In this document: positions 8,032-15,710 of the stretch, one piece after another | Layout of the letters: each line of letters begins with the position of its first letter | How positions within the stretch are numbered: the stretch's first letter is position 1 | Assembly (NCBI RefSeq): GCF_014174165.1 | Contig: NZ_JABEQN010000017.1 | Coordinates: forward strand, 47,515-111,514 | Direction of reading: 5' to 3' | Source of the DNA: Gluconacetobacter dulcium | GTDB lineage: Bacteria; Pseudomonadota; Alphaproteobacteria; Acetobacterales; Acetobacteraceae | DNA length: 64,000 nucleotides | Program-made: the position numbers and the translations under genes | Notes under the pieces: model-generated | What the model saw: the letters and a program-made list of their open reading frames with translations, nothing else | Told to the model about the DNA's origin: nothing | The model's database searches: none

Positions 8032-8389
8032 ATGAGCATGAAGAGGATGAAAATATTTCTGCCATGCGCTGCTCTGGGCTTGTCTCTACTGAGCCAGTCG
8101 GACGCACATGCTGCTGATCTCGCCCGGGCGGCTGCAACATCGTTCGATGCGAGGGCGACTGAGGGAACGTCCACAATCCCCAAAACCGGAGCGCGCACTC
8201 ATTACGAATGACGCCACAGGTGATATGCTGGTCGACAGCTTGAACGCAAGCCAGTTGGATCAGAATTACAAGGGGCCGGTCTATTATCCCGGACAACCCA
8301 TTCCGCCGTTCCGGCCCATCGACACAGATCATCTGGCGCCGTCAGGGCCAGAGACGGCGAAGAAGTCGTCCTCATCGCACGGGACGTAA
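8032..8389 (+). pseudogene. Small secreted protein split by a one-base insertion
   Basis: From the ATG at 8032 (or 8038) the frame encodes a clear signal peptide, MKIFLPCAALGLSLLSQSDAHA, cleaved before ADLARAATSFDA. The frame ends at TGA 8209-8211 after 59 codons. One base out of phase, the sequence continues without a start of its own as LITNDATGDMLVDSLNASQLD and a Pro/Tyr-rich end (YYPGQPIPPFRPI) to 8389. Removing one C from the GCGCGC around 8195 restores a single about 118-residue exported protein. Either a recent frameshift mutation or a sequencing error would explain it. Family not recognised; the position right behind hsp20 suggests a stress-linked periplasmic role. Confidence 0.55.
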
Positions 8390-8438
8390 TGGGGCTTTGA
8401 GTAAAGGCGGCGTTAGAGACCGCCTTTACCTCGACTCT

Positions 8439-8996
8439 TCAGGATGAAGACCGTTCAGGCTCACAGCGGGCCGCAGGATTATCTTCGAGATGCGCCTGTT
8501 CCCTGGCATCGCGCGCGACACGCGCATCCTGTTCGCGAACCAGCCAGTAGACGATGCCCAGAGCCAGAACAGCCGCCGAGAGAGCGAACAATTCCAGGGC
8601 AGTCACATCATGCAGATCCAGCAGGATGAATTTGCGGGCAATCGCCAGGAGAGCGATCAGGACGATGGTCCGCACCCGGATGACGTTCTCATGCTGGGCA
8701 AGAACGACCAGCAGGGAGTGCTTGAACTCAAGAGCGATGATAACAGTAAAGATCGCGCCAAAAATCGCCTGGAAGATCGTCTGATTGATCGGATCGATTC
8801 CGACATCGACGACCAAATGCCATACCGCGCCGATCAGATGAATCGTCGCTATGGCGGTTACCAGCATGATGAGCGCAATCAGGGTCAGAATGATCGCCTG
8901 TTCAAAACGCTCGTAGAATGTCAGGCCCCTGAACAGCTTGATGAGCCGGGACCAGTCCCTGCTCTGCCAGGAACGTTTCATGGAGAGGTCTTCCAT
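8439..8996 (-). CDS. psiE: Phosphate-starvation-inducible PsiE-family membrane protein
   Basis: About 185 residues with four hydrophobic segments: FEQAIILTLIALIMLVTAIA, IFQAIFGAIFTVIIALEF, VRTIVLIALLAIARKFILLD and LFALSAAVLALGIVYWLV. The ARKFILLD and HENVIRVRTIVLIALLA blocks are typical of PsiE. Its molecular role is unknown. Homologues are carried on transmissible heat-tolerance islands beside small heat-shock genes, which fits hsp20 nearby. The ATG at 8996 follows GGGA by about nine bases and is preferred; a GTG at 9035 and an ATG at 8981 are alternatives. It points toward the broken secreted gene. Confidence 0.8.
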   Translation of the reverse strand: MEDLSMKRSWQSRDWSRLIKLFRGLTFYERFEQAIILTLIALIMLVTAIATIHLIGAVWHLVVDVGIDPINQTIFQAIFGAIFTVIIALEFKHSLLVVLAQHENVIRVRTIVLIALLAIARKFILLDLHDVTALELFALSAAVLALGIVYWLVREQDARVARDAREQAHLEDNPAARCEPERSSS

Positions 8997-9077
8997 AGCC
9001 GTTTTCCCATCTATGAATTGCGTTATAGTTCCCACGTCCTGGGTCTGGCTTTTCTTTTAGTAATGGAGAACGTCCCC

Positions 9078-9272
9078 ATGCAGGACACGTTCCGGATCAT
9101 GGGCGCTCACCGCCCGTTCGAACCGCCTCCGCTTCCTTTTCGGGAGAAGGAGCAGCGCCCGCATCCGGCGCCTGCACCTGACGAAGAGGAGCCACCAATC
9201 GATCCGGACAAGGAAGGACTGGTCGAACCGCTCGATCCCTCGGATGTGGATGCGGACCCACATGCGGACTGA
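9078..9272 (+). CDS. Small acidic proline-rich hypothetical protein
   Basis: This 64-residue ORF has GGAG about nine bases before its ATG (an ATG five codons upstream is also in frame). The first residues MQDTFRIMGAHRPFEPPPLPF are followed by a run dominated by Glu, Asp and Pro (PDEEEPPIDPDKEGLVEPLD) and the tail DVDADPHAD. No domain, signal or membrane segment is seen. The composition suggests an intrinsically disordered protein. It diverges from psiE, so the two may share the control region at 8997-9062. Existence of the gene is supported only by its ribosome site and biased composition. Confidence 0.4.
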   Translation: MQDTFRIMGAHRPFEPPPLPFREKEQRPHPAPAPDEEEPPIDPDKEGLVEPLDPSDVDADPHAD

Positions 9273-9317
9273 AACAGTCTGCGGAAAGACACGTGGTCGT
9301 TCCGGCGCACATCCGGG

Positions 9318-9695
9318 TCAGAGCCGGTGCCAGCGTGGCAGACGACAGGACAATGTTCTGGCATGATCTCGCACGGCCTTTGGCAAGGCCGATGTCAGCT
9401 GGTTTTCGAGGGCTCCCAACGACCAGCCCAGGGCCTTGGCCATGTGCGTGCGGTCAGCGACAGGCAGGAGTTTTCGGACCACGGCGACGGTGGTTGCTTC
9501 CGGGTCTGACGCGGTTCTCCAGCGAGAAACCCGATCGTAAACCCGGTGGTCGGCCGCCCGACGCATGAGGCCGTCATATCCCCGGCCTTTTTCCTCGTCG
9601 CCGAGATAGTCGGCCAGCAGGACCGCCAGTTCTGTGCCGATCTGAACGGTCGGAAGCGACAAAATTCTGTTCGGCCTGTCCGTGTGAAGAGTCAT
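9318..9695 (-). CDS. Hypothetical protein coupled to the STN-domain gene
   Basis: This 125-residue protein is predicted mostly helical, with blocks LAVLLADYLGDEEKGRGYDGLM and MAKALGWSLGALENQLTSALPKAV. The latter looks like a helix-turn-helix or DNA-binding helix pair, but no family was recognised. The ATG overlaps the stop of the upstream STN-domain gene (9692), so the two are co-translated. Pairing with an exported STN protein resembles signalling units in which a cell-surface sensor is linked to a transcription factor, but no sigma-70 motifs can be seen. Function remains open. Confidence 0.6.
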   Translation of the reverse strand: MTLHTDRPNRILSLPTVQIGTELAVLLADYLGDEEKGRGYDGLMRRAADHRVYDRVSRWRTASDPEATTVAVVRKLLPVADRTHMAKALGWSLGALENQLTSALPKAVRDHARTLSCRLPRWHRL

Positions 9696-10126
9696 GATGC
9701 AGTCCTCAGGCCGGCGCGCGTGTCGCCCGATGTCAGAGCCGTCGCATCCAGAGGGCTGACGCTCAAGCCCGAAACAGTAGCGGTGACGTCGACATGCACG
9801 GACCCGAACAGATGCAGGAGGGCGGCCTGAGGCGTATAGGCGCCTTTTACGGCTGCGGAGGTCCGGCCGTCCATAAGAACCGGGTCGACAAGGACCGGGC
9901 ACCCGGTCTGCCGGCCCAATATCTCGATGGCGCGGTCCAGTGGCATGGATGGAATGTTCACCGGCTGCGTTTCTGTCTCGCACGACAGCACATCATGCGG
10001 CGCATGAGCCGATGCCGGCGAGGCCATTCCGACCAGCGGCATGAGGACGAGACCGACAGCGGCGTGTGGTCTATCCCTCTGCCGAAGGCGCCGAGGTTGC
10101 TTGGCAGTCTGTTCCGCGTGCGCCAT
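9692..10126 (-). CDS. Exported STN (secretin/TonB short N-terminal) domain protein
   Basis: 144 residues. The start at 10126 has AGGAG just upstream. The N-terminus is a long Arg-rich signal peptide ending LVLMPLVGMASPASAHA. The mature part holds one STN domain: VNIPSMPLDRAIEILGRQTGCPVLVDPVLM, then AVKGAYTPQAALLHLFG, with the typical LD-AL and G-YTP-AL pattern. STN domains normally sit in front of secretins or TonB receptors and carry surface signals to FecR-type regulators. Here the domain stands alone, with no barrel behind it. The stop overlaps the next small gene. A free periplasmic signalling or adaptor role is inferred, not shown. Confidence 0.75.
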   Translation of the reverse strand: MAHAEQTAKQPRRLRQRDRPHAAVGLVLMPLVGMASPASAHAPHDVLSCETETQPVNIPSMPLDRAIEILGRQTGCPVLVDPVLMDGRTSAAVKGAYTPQAALLHLFGSVHVDVTATVSGLSVSPLDATALTSGDTRAGLRTAS

Positions 10127-10285
10127 CTCTCCTGCGGAGTGTGACCAAACTGGCCGCATTGTCCCCAGTGAACGGGGCACGGGGGGATGGATGTTCCAAT
10201 AGTGCTGAAGCGCCTTCAGGTTGAGAAAATGGATAAAACTTGACATCTCCCTGTTCTCGCTGCTTTCGACTTCACCTTCAGAGAC

Positions 10286-10311
10286 GCGGGGCCTCCGATG
10301 GAAGGCCCCGC
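10286..10311 (-). terminator. GC hairpin between two small genes
   Basis: A nine-base-pair stem GCGGGGCCT/AGGCCCCGC with an eight-base loop lies downstream of the winged-helix gene at 10401-10670, on its strand. No T-run follows, so termination is only possible. Confidence 0.4.
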
Positions 10312-10400
10312 TCCACCCTCTCGTTCCTGCGGTCGTTCCAGGGAAGACGGCGTTTCCGCTCGGAGAAGGCGTTTCTGATCTACCCGGCGCGGTCGGTACC

Positions 10401-10670
10401 TTACGCCGCGACCGGAACTGGCGGTACGGCTCTTGCCCGAAAGGAGAGACGGAACGCGAGATCAGAAGCCAGGGGATCGCACCCGGCAGGGGCGACCGCA
10501 CCCGCCTGGACCAGACGTTCCAGCGTGGCGCGAAGTCTGATCCCCGGTATACCGGTGTGGGCCACCAGAGACGTTAGCGTCACGCCCCGTCCGTCATGAC
10601 CGAGGCGGCGGAGCACGGAGAGGACACGCGGAGCTAGCGGATCGTCTTCGAAAAGGGGGCGGGTTACCAT
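10401..10670 (-). CDS. Small winged-helix-like protein
   Basis: This 89-residue protein has GGGAGG about eight bases before the ATG at 10670, which decides the start over an in-frame ATG farther up. Residues about 12-65 read PLAPRVLSVLRRLGHDGRGV, then TLTSLVAHTGIPGIRLRATLERLVQAGAV. This is the layout of a winged helix: three helices, with the recognition helix around RLRATLERL and a turn before AVAPAG. It is likely a small transcription regulator of the MarR/IclR-like fold without a ligand domain. It is upstream of, and on the same strand as, the STN pair and may control it; that is inferred from position. Confidence 0.55.
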   Translation of the reverse strand: MVTRPLFEDDPLAPRVLSVLRRLGHDGRGVTLTSLVAHTGIPGIRLRATLERLVQAGAVAPAGCDPLASDLAFRLSFRARAVPPVPVAA

Positions 10671-11070
10671 GATACGCCTCCCTCCAGTCGGTTGCGCCAT
10701 CTCCGGGCGGCTGTGCGCAAGGAGCGGCGATAGCGGGAATAAAGTCCTTTCAGTGTCGACATCCACATCCTCCGATTAAAGCAACATGGATTCCAGTTGT
10801 CTGGCTCACAGAGCCTATGCCGGACCCGATGGCGTCCAGCGAAAGCATGATTGGAAGAGATGCTTGCCTCGTCAAGGGGGTGCGAAATGCAGATTCTTTT
10901 TAATGAATAATTTTATTATTTTTATTTGTGTTTGTTTTCTGTAGCGGTGTTGCGGAGAGAAATTACATGGGGTTTGTTGATTTTCGTTAACCATCATGGC
11001 GATGATCGCAGAAAATCAATATATTTCTCTCTGATGATGGTGGCCTTGGGTTTTCCGGCCACCACCTGTC
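10671..11070. other. Gene-free, partly AT-rich region
   Basis: No convincing gene. 10890-10945 is a run of A/T-rich sequence standing out from the GC-rich surroundings and could carry promoters for the winged-helix gene or be a scar of an insertion. Short ORFs here have no ribosome sites or family resemblance. Confidence 0.4.
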
Positions 11071-11643
11071 TTAGAGAGCGCTTCCAGCGCGTCCGTTTGT
11101 CGGGACTTCCGTCCGCGTCTCGACGGCGGGCGTCAGAGCCATGGAACCAGTCTTTTGATCTCCGGGATTGTCAACTGCCATCGGCGCGGCGAGAGTCGGA
11201 CAGGCTTTGCTTCCGGTGCGTGACACATGAACGATTGGCGCCCCCCGACCGTTTGATGTGATCGTGATCGTCTGCGTACAGGCGGTGGGTCCACCGGTGC
11301 TGACCGCCTCGAAACGCTGCCAAGACATGCTCTGTTTCGAGAGGTCGTGACCAACAGCCGGCACGGCGCGCAGGACGCCGTCCAGCCGCGAAGCCAATGT
11401 CCGATCGACTGCCTCCATGAGAGCCATATTGCGTGCCATCATGCGATCAACAGCCTCGAACATGTCGATATCAGGCATTGCCGCTGTCGTCGCGAAGCCC
11501 TGGACCGGGACCAGGATACCGACCTGGTGTCCCCGCGCGTCAACGACGCGCAACGCATCCTGAGCCTGCACAGGCAGGGCAGCCGCGCAGCAAGCCAGTG
11601 TAGCAATAAAGGCACCAGCCTGAATCATACGAGAAAAATGCAT
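11071..11643 (-). CDS. Hypothetical periplasmic protein
   Basis: 190 residues starting at 11643, where GGAGGA lies about seven bases upstream. A signal peptide (MHFSRMIQAGAFIATLACCAAALPVQAQ) is followed by DALRVVDARGHQVGILVPVQG, a beta-strand-like opening, then a helix-rich part with repeated Met (MFEAVDRMMARNMALMEAVDRTL). The second half has two Cys (TACTQTITIT and SKACPTLA) that could form a disulfide in the periplasm. No family was recognised. It neighbours the DUF2840 gene divergently and probably belongs to the same accessory region. Confidence 0.6.
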   Translation of the reverse strand: MHFSRMIQAGAFIATLACCAAALPVQAQDALRVVDARGHQVGILVPVQGFATTAAMPDIDMFEAVDRMMARNMALMEAVDRTLASRLDGVLRAVPAVGHDLSKQSMSWQRFEAVSTGGPTACTQTITITSNGRGAPIVHVSRTGSKACPTLAAPMAVDNPGDQKTGSMALTPAVETRTEVPTNGRAGSAL

Positions 11644-11725
11644 TTTGGAATCCTCCGTGTCTGTTAAGCAGTGTCGGACGACGCGGAAAATATGGAGTGC
11701 CAAGAACTAGCCCGCAAGGAGTTAA

Positions 11726-12205
11726 ATGGCGATATCTAGAGACCTTCCGGTGCTGATTACGACGGTCGAAGTGACGTGGATCGAAAAGGTGGTGGAACGC
11801 TGGCTGCGCTTCGGGCGGCCGATCGCGGACACGATCCTCGACCGTCAGCGGCGCATGCTCAGCTTCTCCCCAGACAACGTATTCGCCTTCGTTCTCTGGG
11901 CCGCTAACGAATACGGAACGGTTGAATCGCACATCGACATCGTGCGCACGGTCGGCTCCGGCGAAGACTACCAGACCGTCCCCTGCGTGCAACCGGGTGG
12001 CGAGGTGTTGCTGCACCAGAGTTCATGGCCGCGCGTCCAGCGCGTGCTGGAAGCGATCGATACGGTCGAGGCGCAGGATATCGACCCGACCGAGGTCAGC
12101 CCCGACTATTGGCGTCACCTGCACCAGCGACTGGAGGCGCGACAACAGCCCGACGCCTACACGAAGGCACGGCATCGGGCATGGCCCGAAAACGGCATGC
12201 CGTAG
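11726..12205 (+). CDS. DUF2840 protein from an integrative conjugative element
   Basis: 159 residues with an AAGGAG site four bases before the ATG. Blocks such as VEVTWIEKVVERWLRFGRPI, FSPDNVFAFVLWAANEYGTV, SSWPRVQRVLEAIDTVEAQD and SPDYWRHLHQRLEARQ match DUF2840. In alphaproteobacteria this family is found in a fixed order beside ParA and the TraF-type S26 signal peptidase of conjugative elements. Neither neighbour is present here, so this is a stranded piece of such an element. The C-terminus (ARHRAWPENGMP) looks shortened relative to the family as I recall it. Molecular function is unknown. Confidence 0.75.
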   Translation: MAISRDLPVLITTVEVTWIEKVVERWLRFGRPIADTILDRQRRMLSFSPDNVFAFVLWAANEYGTVESHIDIVRTVGSGEDYQTVPCVQPGGEVLLHQSSWPRVQRVLEAIDTVEAQDIDPTEVSPDYWRHLHQRLEARQQPDAYTKARHRAWPENGMP

Positions 12206-12307
12206 AGCGTCATCATCGGTGCGACCTTTCGTTCGCTGTCATCCCGGCAGGGTCATTGTTTTGCACAACCATGGCGAGACGCTATTCTGGCACGACAGTC
12301 TTTCGGA

Positions 12308-12556
12308 TTGCGGAACCTCATCGCGCAATACGATGCCCTAACCCGGACCGCCACGCATGAGGCGGATCAGCCCTCCGGCATGCTCCGTATCACGGCGCCG
12401 GCGACATTCGGGCGCCACCACGTTGCACCAGTACCGTCCGATTTCCTGGCACGGTTCGAAAACATTCAGGCCACCCCGGTCTTGTCGGACCGTAACCTTG
12501 ATCTGATCGAAGAGGGTCTGGATGTCGCCATCCGCATCGGCGTTCCGCGCCTTCGC
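12308..12556 (+). pseudogene. LysR-type regulator, fragment of the effector domain
   Basis: The frame encodes GMLRITAPATFGRHHVAP, then FLARFENIQATPVLSDRNLDLIEEGLDVAIRIG. This is the start of a LysR substrate-binding domain (LRITAP-FGR-HVAP, L-DRN-DLIEEG-D-AIRIG). The DNA-binding helix-turn-helix before it and the rest of the effector domain after IRIG are missing, and the frame runs into unrelated sequence. It is a stranded fragment between the conjugative-element gene and the short repeat at 12670. Confidence 0.75.
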
Positions 12557-12669
12557 CCCCGAAGCCGCGCGCGAAAACATCCACCCAACTGCCGACGGGT
12601 GCGCTGACGGTCAATTCCTGAACCGAAAGCGCGCCGTCTCCCGCACGTCAGCCGCGTCAGGGCCTGTCA

Positions 12670-12847
12670 GAGCCTGACCGCAAATGTGGGCTGGCGAGCG
12701 AGAACGGCCCGTATCGGGCCGCGCCCGGCGTGTGTTTCCGAGCATCGGAGCAGAGTGGCCTTGATGGCCACGAGCACCGAAGCCCAGAAAACGCGCGGAG
12801 GAAACGCGCGGAGGACACGCCGCCAGCGCGCATTCGCGGTCAGGCTC
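12670..12847. mobile_element. MITE-like palindromic element, copy A
   Basis: The element starts GAGCCTGACCGC at 12670 and ends with its inverse at 12847; about 19 of the first 22 bases match between the ends. Both sides carry the trinucleotide TCA (12667-12669 and 12848-12850), as expected for the 3-base TNA duplications of IS5/IS1031-type transposition. The interior, inverted, is roughly 80% like copy B at 54045-54208, apart from a short tandem duplication of ACGCGCGGAGGA-like sequence near 12790-12815. It encodes no transposase, so it needs one supplied from elsewhere. The right-hand TCA is also the stop codon of the pirin gene. Confidence 0.75.
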
Positions 12848-13738
12848 TCAGGACATCGGCGGCGGCGACGGGTCGCCCGACGGCAGGGGAATGAATTCGT
12901 CATGGTCCGCCTCGGGCAGTTTCATCCGCCCGGCCTTCCAGTCCTCGGCGGCCTGCGCCAGCCGCGCCTTCGAGGAACTGACGAAATTCCAGAACAGGAA
13001 CCGTTCCCCGACAGGCTCGCCCCCCAGCACCATCGCGGTCGTCGGCGCCAGGGCCTGGAAAGATGAGGCCCCGGCCCCCAGCACCAGCATCCGCCCCGCC
13101 TCATACCGCTCGCCGTCGATCTCGATCGCTCCGGTGGCGATATAAAGCGCCCGCTCCGGATAGACGGTCGGAATTTCCGCCCGCGCGCCGGCCGCGAGTT
13201 CAAGATGCGCATAGAACAGCGGCGAATGTGTCCGCGCCGCGGCGGTCAGCCCATAGGCCCGCCCCGCAATAAGCTGCCCCCGCACGCCGGCCGCATCCCA
13301 TTGCGGCAGATCGTCCCCTTCATGATGCGAAAAGGAGGGCGCGGCCTCCTCATCACCCTTCGGCAGCGCGACCCATGCCTGGATGCCATGCAGATGGTCC
13401 CCCACCGCACGCGCCTTCTCGAACCGCTCGCTATGCGTGATCCCGCTGCCGGCCGTCATCCAGTTGACCTCCTGCGGCCGGATCGCCTGCTCCGACCCCA
13501 GACTGTCGCGATGCACCACCTCCCCCGAAAACAGGTACGTGACGGTGGAAAGCCCGATATGCGGATGCGGCCGCACATCGAGGCTGCGATCGACCCCCGC
13601 CGCGATATCCATCGGCCCCATATGGTCGAAAAAGATAAAAGGCCCGACCATCCGTCGCCGCGCGAAGGGCAGGATGCGCCCCACTTCCAGCCCGCCGCCC
13701 AGACTGCGGCGACGCTGTTCGATCATCATCTCGATCAT
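12848..13738 (-). CDS. Pirin-family protein (first of two)
   Basis: 296 residues, starting at 13738 with GGGGAG eight bases upstream. Pirins are bicupins; the N-terminal cupin carries metal ligands seen here in RPHPHIGLSTVTYLF, and the Glu/His pair in the INWMTAGSGITHSE-like block (VNWMTAGSGITHSERFE). Members act as quercetinases or redox/metal sensors binding partner proteins, so the substrate is open. The C-terminal cupin and tail (FLFWNFVSSSKARLAQAAEDW) are complete. The stop codon coincides with the target duplication of a mobile element. A second pirin gene follows upstream on the same strand with a 50-base gap. Confidence 0.92.
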   Translation of the reverse strand: MIEMMIEQRRRSLGGGLEVGRILPFARRRMVGPFIFFDHMGPMDIAAGVDRSLDVRPHPHIGLSTVTYLFSGEVVHRDSLGSEQAIRPQEVNWMTAGSGITHSERFEKARAVGDHLHGIQAWVALPKGDEEAAPSFSHHEGDDLPQWDAAGVRGQLIAGRAYGLTAAARTHSPLFYAHLELAAGARAEIPTVYPERALYIATGAIEIDGERYEAGRMLVLGAGASSFQALAPTTAMVLGGEPVGERFLFWNFVSSSKARLAQAAEDWKAGRMKLPEADHDEFIPLPSGDPSPPPMS

Positions 13739-13788
13739 GGTACAGTCTCCCCTTCGGCTGCGCGACCGGGCTGGCGGCACCCGCCCGG

Positions 13789-14658
13789 TCAGGCGGCAAT
13801 CCCGCCGAAATGTCCGTTGTTGAAATCCTCGATCGCCTGGCGGATCTCCTCCTGCGTGTTCATCACGAAGGGGCCATAGCCGGCGATCGGTTCGTTCAAC
13901 GGCTGTCCGGTCAGGACAAGAAAGCTGGCCGCCTCCGTCGCCTGCAACGTCACCTCCGCGCCCTCCCGGCTGAGCAGAGCGAACTGCGCGCTCGCCAGTT
14001 CCATGCCGCCATTCACGACCAGGCGTCCTTCCAGCAGGACGATCGCCGTGCTGTGCCCGACCGGCAGGTCAAGCGTCACCTGCGCGCCCGCATGCAGCGT
14101 GCCGTCCCACACATTCAACGGCGAGAACAGCCGCGCCGGTCCATGCCCCGTCCCGTAATCCCCGGCGATCACACGCAGCGTGCCGGCATCATGGGGCAGA
14201 GAAACAACCGGAATATCGGCCGCGCGCAGCGTCTGGTAGGTTGCCGGCGCCCCCTTGTCCGCGGCCGGCAGGTTCACCCACAACTGCACCATGCGAAACG
14301 CACCGCCCGCGCGCGCATAGTCGGCCGAATGGAATTCCTCATGCTGGATGCCGTTCCCCGCCGTCATCCACTGCACGTCACCCGGCCCGATCACACCGCC
14401 GCCGCCCGAGGAATCGCGGTGCTCGACCTCGCCATCATAGACGATCGTCACCGTCTCGAATCCCTTGTGCGGATGCTCGCCCACACCACGCCGCGCCTCC
14501 GTGGGGCCGAACGTATAAGGCCCGGCATAATCCAGCAGCAGGAACGGACTCAGATGCGCGCCGAACGCGCTGTAGGAAAACAGGGAACGGACAGGAAAGC
14601 CGTCCCCCACCCAATGGCCGCGATCATTGCCGTAGCGGCCGAGAATCGTCTTCTGCAT
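13789..14658 (-). CDS. Pirin-family protein (second of two)
   Basis: 289 residues. The ATG at 14658 is preferred, with GGGAG seven bases upstream; an ATG two codons earlier would sit only one base from it. Metal-site signatures are GEHPHKGFETVTIVYDGEVEHRD and the DVQWMTAGNGIQHEE block. The C-terminus carries a GEPLNEPIAGYGPFVMNT-like sequence (GQPLNEPIAGYGPFVMNTQEE), common in the YhaK/YhhW type of pirin. It is only loosely related to the downstream pirin, so this is not a recent duplication. The divergent LysR gene on the other side is the likely regulator of both. Confidence 0.92.
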   Translation of the reverse strand: MQKTILGRYGNDRGHWVGDGFPVRSLFSYSAFGAHLSPFLLLDYAGPYTFGPTEARRGVGEHPHKGFETVTIVYDGEVEHRDSSGGGGVIGPGDVQWMTAGNGIQHEEFHSADYARAGGAFRMVQLWVNLPAADKGAPATYQTLRAADIPVVSLPHDAGTLRVIAGDYGTGHGPARLFSPLNVWDGTLHAGAQVTLDLPVGHSTAIVLLEGRLVVNGGMELASAQFALLSREGAEVTLQATEAASFLVLTGQPLNEPIAGYGPFVMNTQEEIRQAIEDFNNGHFGGIAA

Positions 14659-14777
14659 TGCCATGCTCCCGATCGACGGGGCTCCGACAGCGACGCCCCT
14701 GCATGACGGCAAGATGGGGCGCTCCCGCCCGCGCACAAAGATTGCCCCATCGAACGGTGCGTCCTATTCATAAGACG

Positions 14778-15698
14778 ATGAACGACCTCAACGATCTCTA
14801 TTATTTCGTGCAGGTCGTCCGCCACGGCGGCTTCACGCGCGCCGCACAGGCCACCGGCCTCCAGAAATCCCTCCTCAGCCGCCGGGTCCGGCTGCTGGAA
14901 GAACGGCTGGATACCGTGCTGCTCCAGCGGTCCTCCCGCCATTTCTCGGTAACCGAGGCTGGGCGTGGCTTCTACGAACGGTGCGTGGTCGTCCGGGAAG
15001 AGGCGGAAGCCGCGGAACAATCGGTCGCCCGGCATCATGCCGAACCGTGCGGCATCATCCGCCTCAGTTGCCCGGTCTCGCTCCTGACCATCCAGTTCGG
15101 TGCGCTGCTGGCCCGGTTCATCATGCGCTATCCCGCCGTCACCCTCAGCCTCGAAAGCACGAACCGGCGGGTGGATCTGCTGGAGGACCGGTTCGATCTC
15201 GCCATCCGGGTGCGCTTCCCGCCGCTGCAATCGGAAAACCTCATCATGCGCGTGCTCGACACCAGCACGCAGTGCCTGGTTGCCGCCCCCTCATTGATCG
15301 CAGCCCCCCTGGCCTCCCCGGCCGACCTGAACACGCTGCCGAGCCTCGATTTCAACACCCCGCCCGCCAGCCATTCATGGCTTCTCGAAAACGCGGACGG
15401 TCAGACGGCAACGATCTTCCACACGCCCCGCCTCGCCACCGACGACATGGCCGTCCTGCGTGAAGCCGCTCTGGCGGGCGCCGGCATCGTCCAGCTTCCG
15501 ACCATGATGGTCTGGCGCGATATCAAGGAGGGCCGACTGCTCCAGGCCCTGCCCGACTGGCGGCCGCGTGCCGGCATCGTACATGCCGTCTTTCCTTCCC
15601 GCCGGGGACTATCCCCCGCCGTGCGCGCGCTGATCGATTTTCTGGCCGCAGAATGCGCCGCCCAGCGGCAGGATGCGTCACATGTTCTGGAAACCTGA
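14778..15698 (+). CDS. LysR-family transcriptional regulator
   Basis: 306 residues. An N-terminal winged helix-turn-helix (LNDLYYFVQVVRHGGFTRAA, then GLQKSLLSRRVRLLEERL) is followed by a complete LysR effector domain starting near residue 90 (CGIIRLSCPVSLLTIQFGALL) and ending with the PAVRALIDFLAAE helix. It diverges from the two pirin genes across a 119-base gap, the usual arrangement for a LysR protein controlling its neighbours and itself. Alternative in-frame starts upstream run through the pirin gene's opposite strand and are rejected. The effector is unknown. Confidence 0.9.
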   Translation: MNDLNDLYYFVQVVRHGGFTRAAQATGLQKSLLSRRVRLLEERLDTVLLQRSSRHFSVTEAGRGFYERCVVVREEAEAAEQSVARHHAEPCGIIRLSCPVSLLTIQFGALLARFIMRYPAVTLSLESTNRRVDLLEDRFDLAIRVRFPPLQSENLIMRVLDTSTQCLVAAPSLIAAPLASPADLNTLPSLDFNTPPASHSWLLENADGQTATIFHTPRLATDDMAVLREAALAGAGIVQLPTMMVWRDIKEGRLLQALPDWRPRAGIVHAVFPSRRGLSPAVRALIDFLAAECAAQRQDASHVLET

Positions 15699-15710
15699 CA
15701 AGCCGAACCG

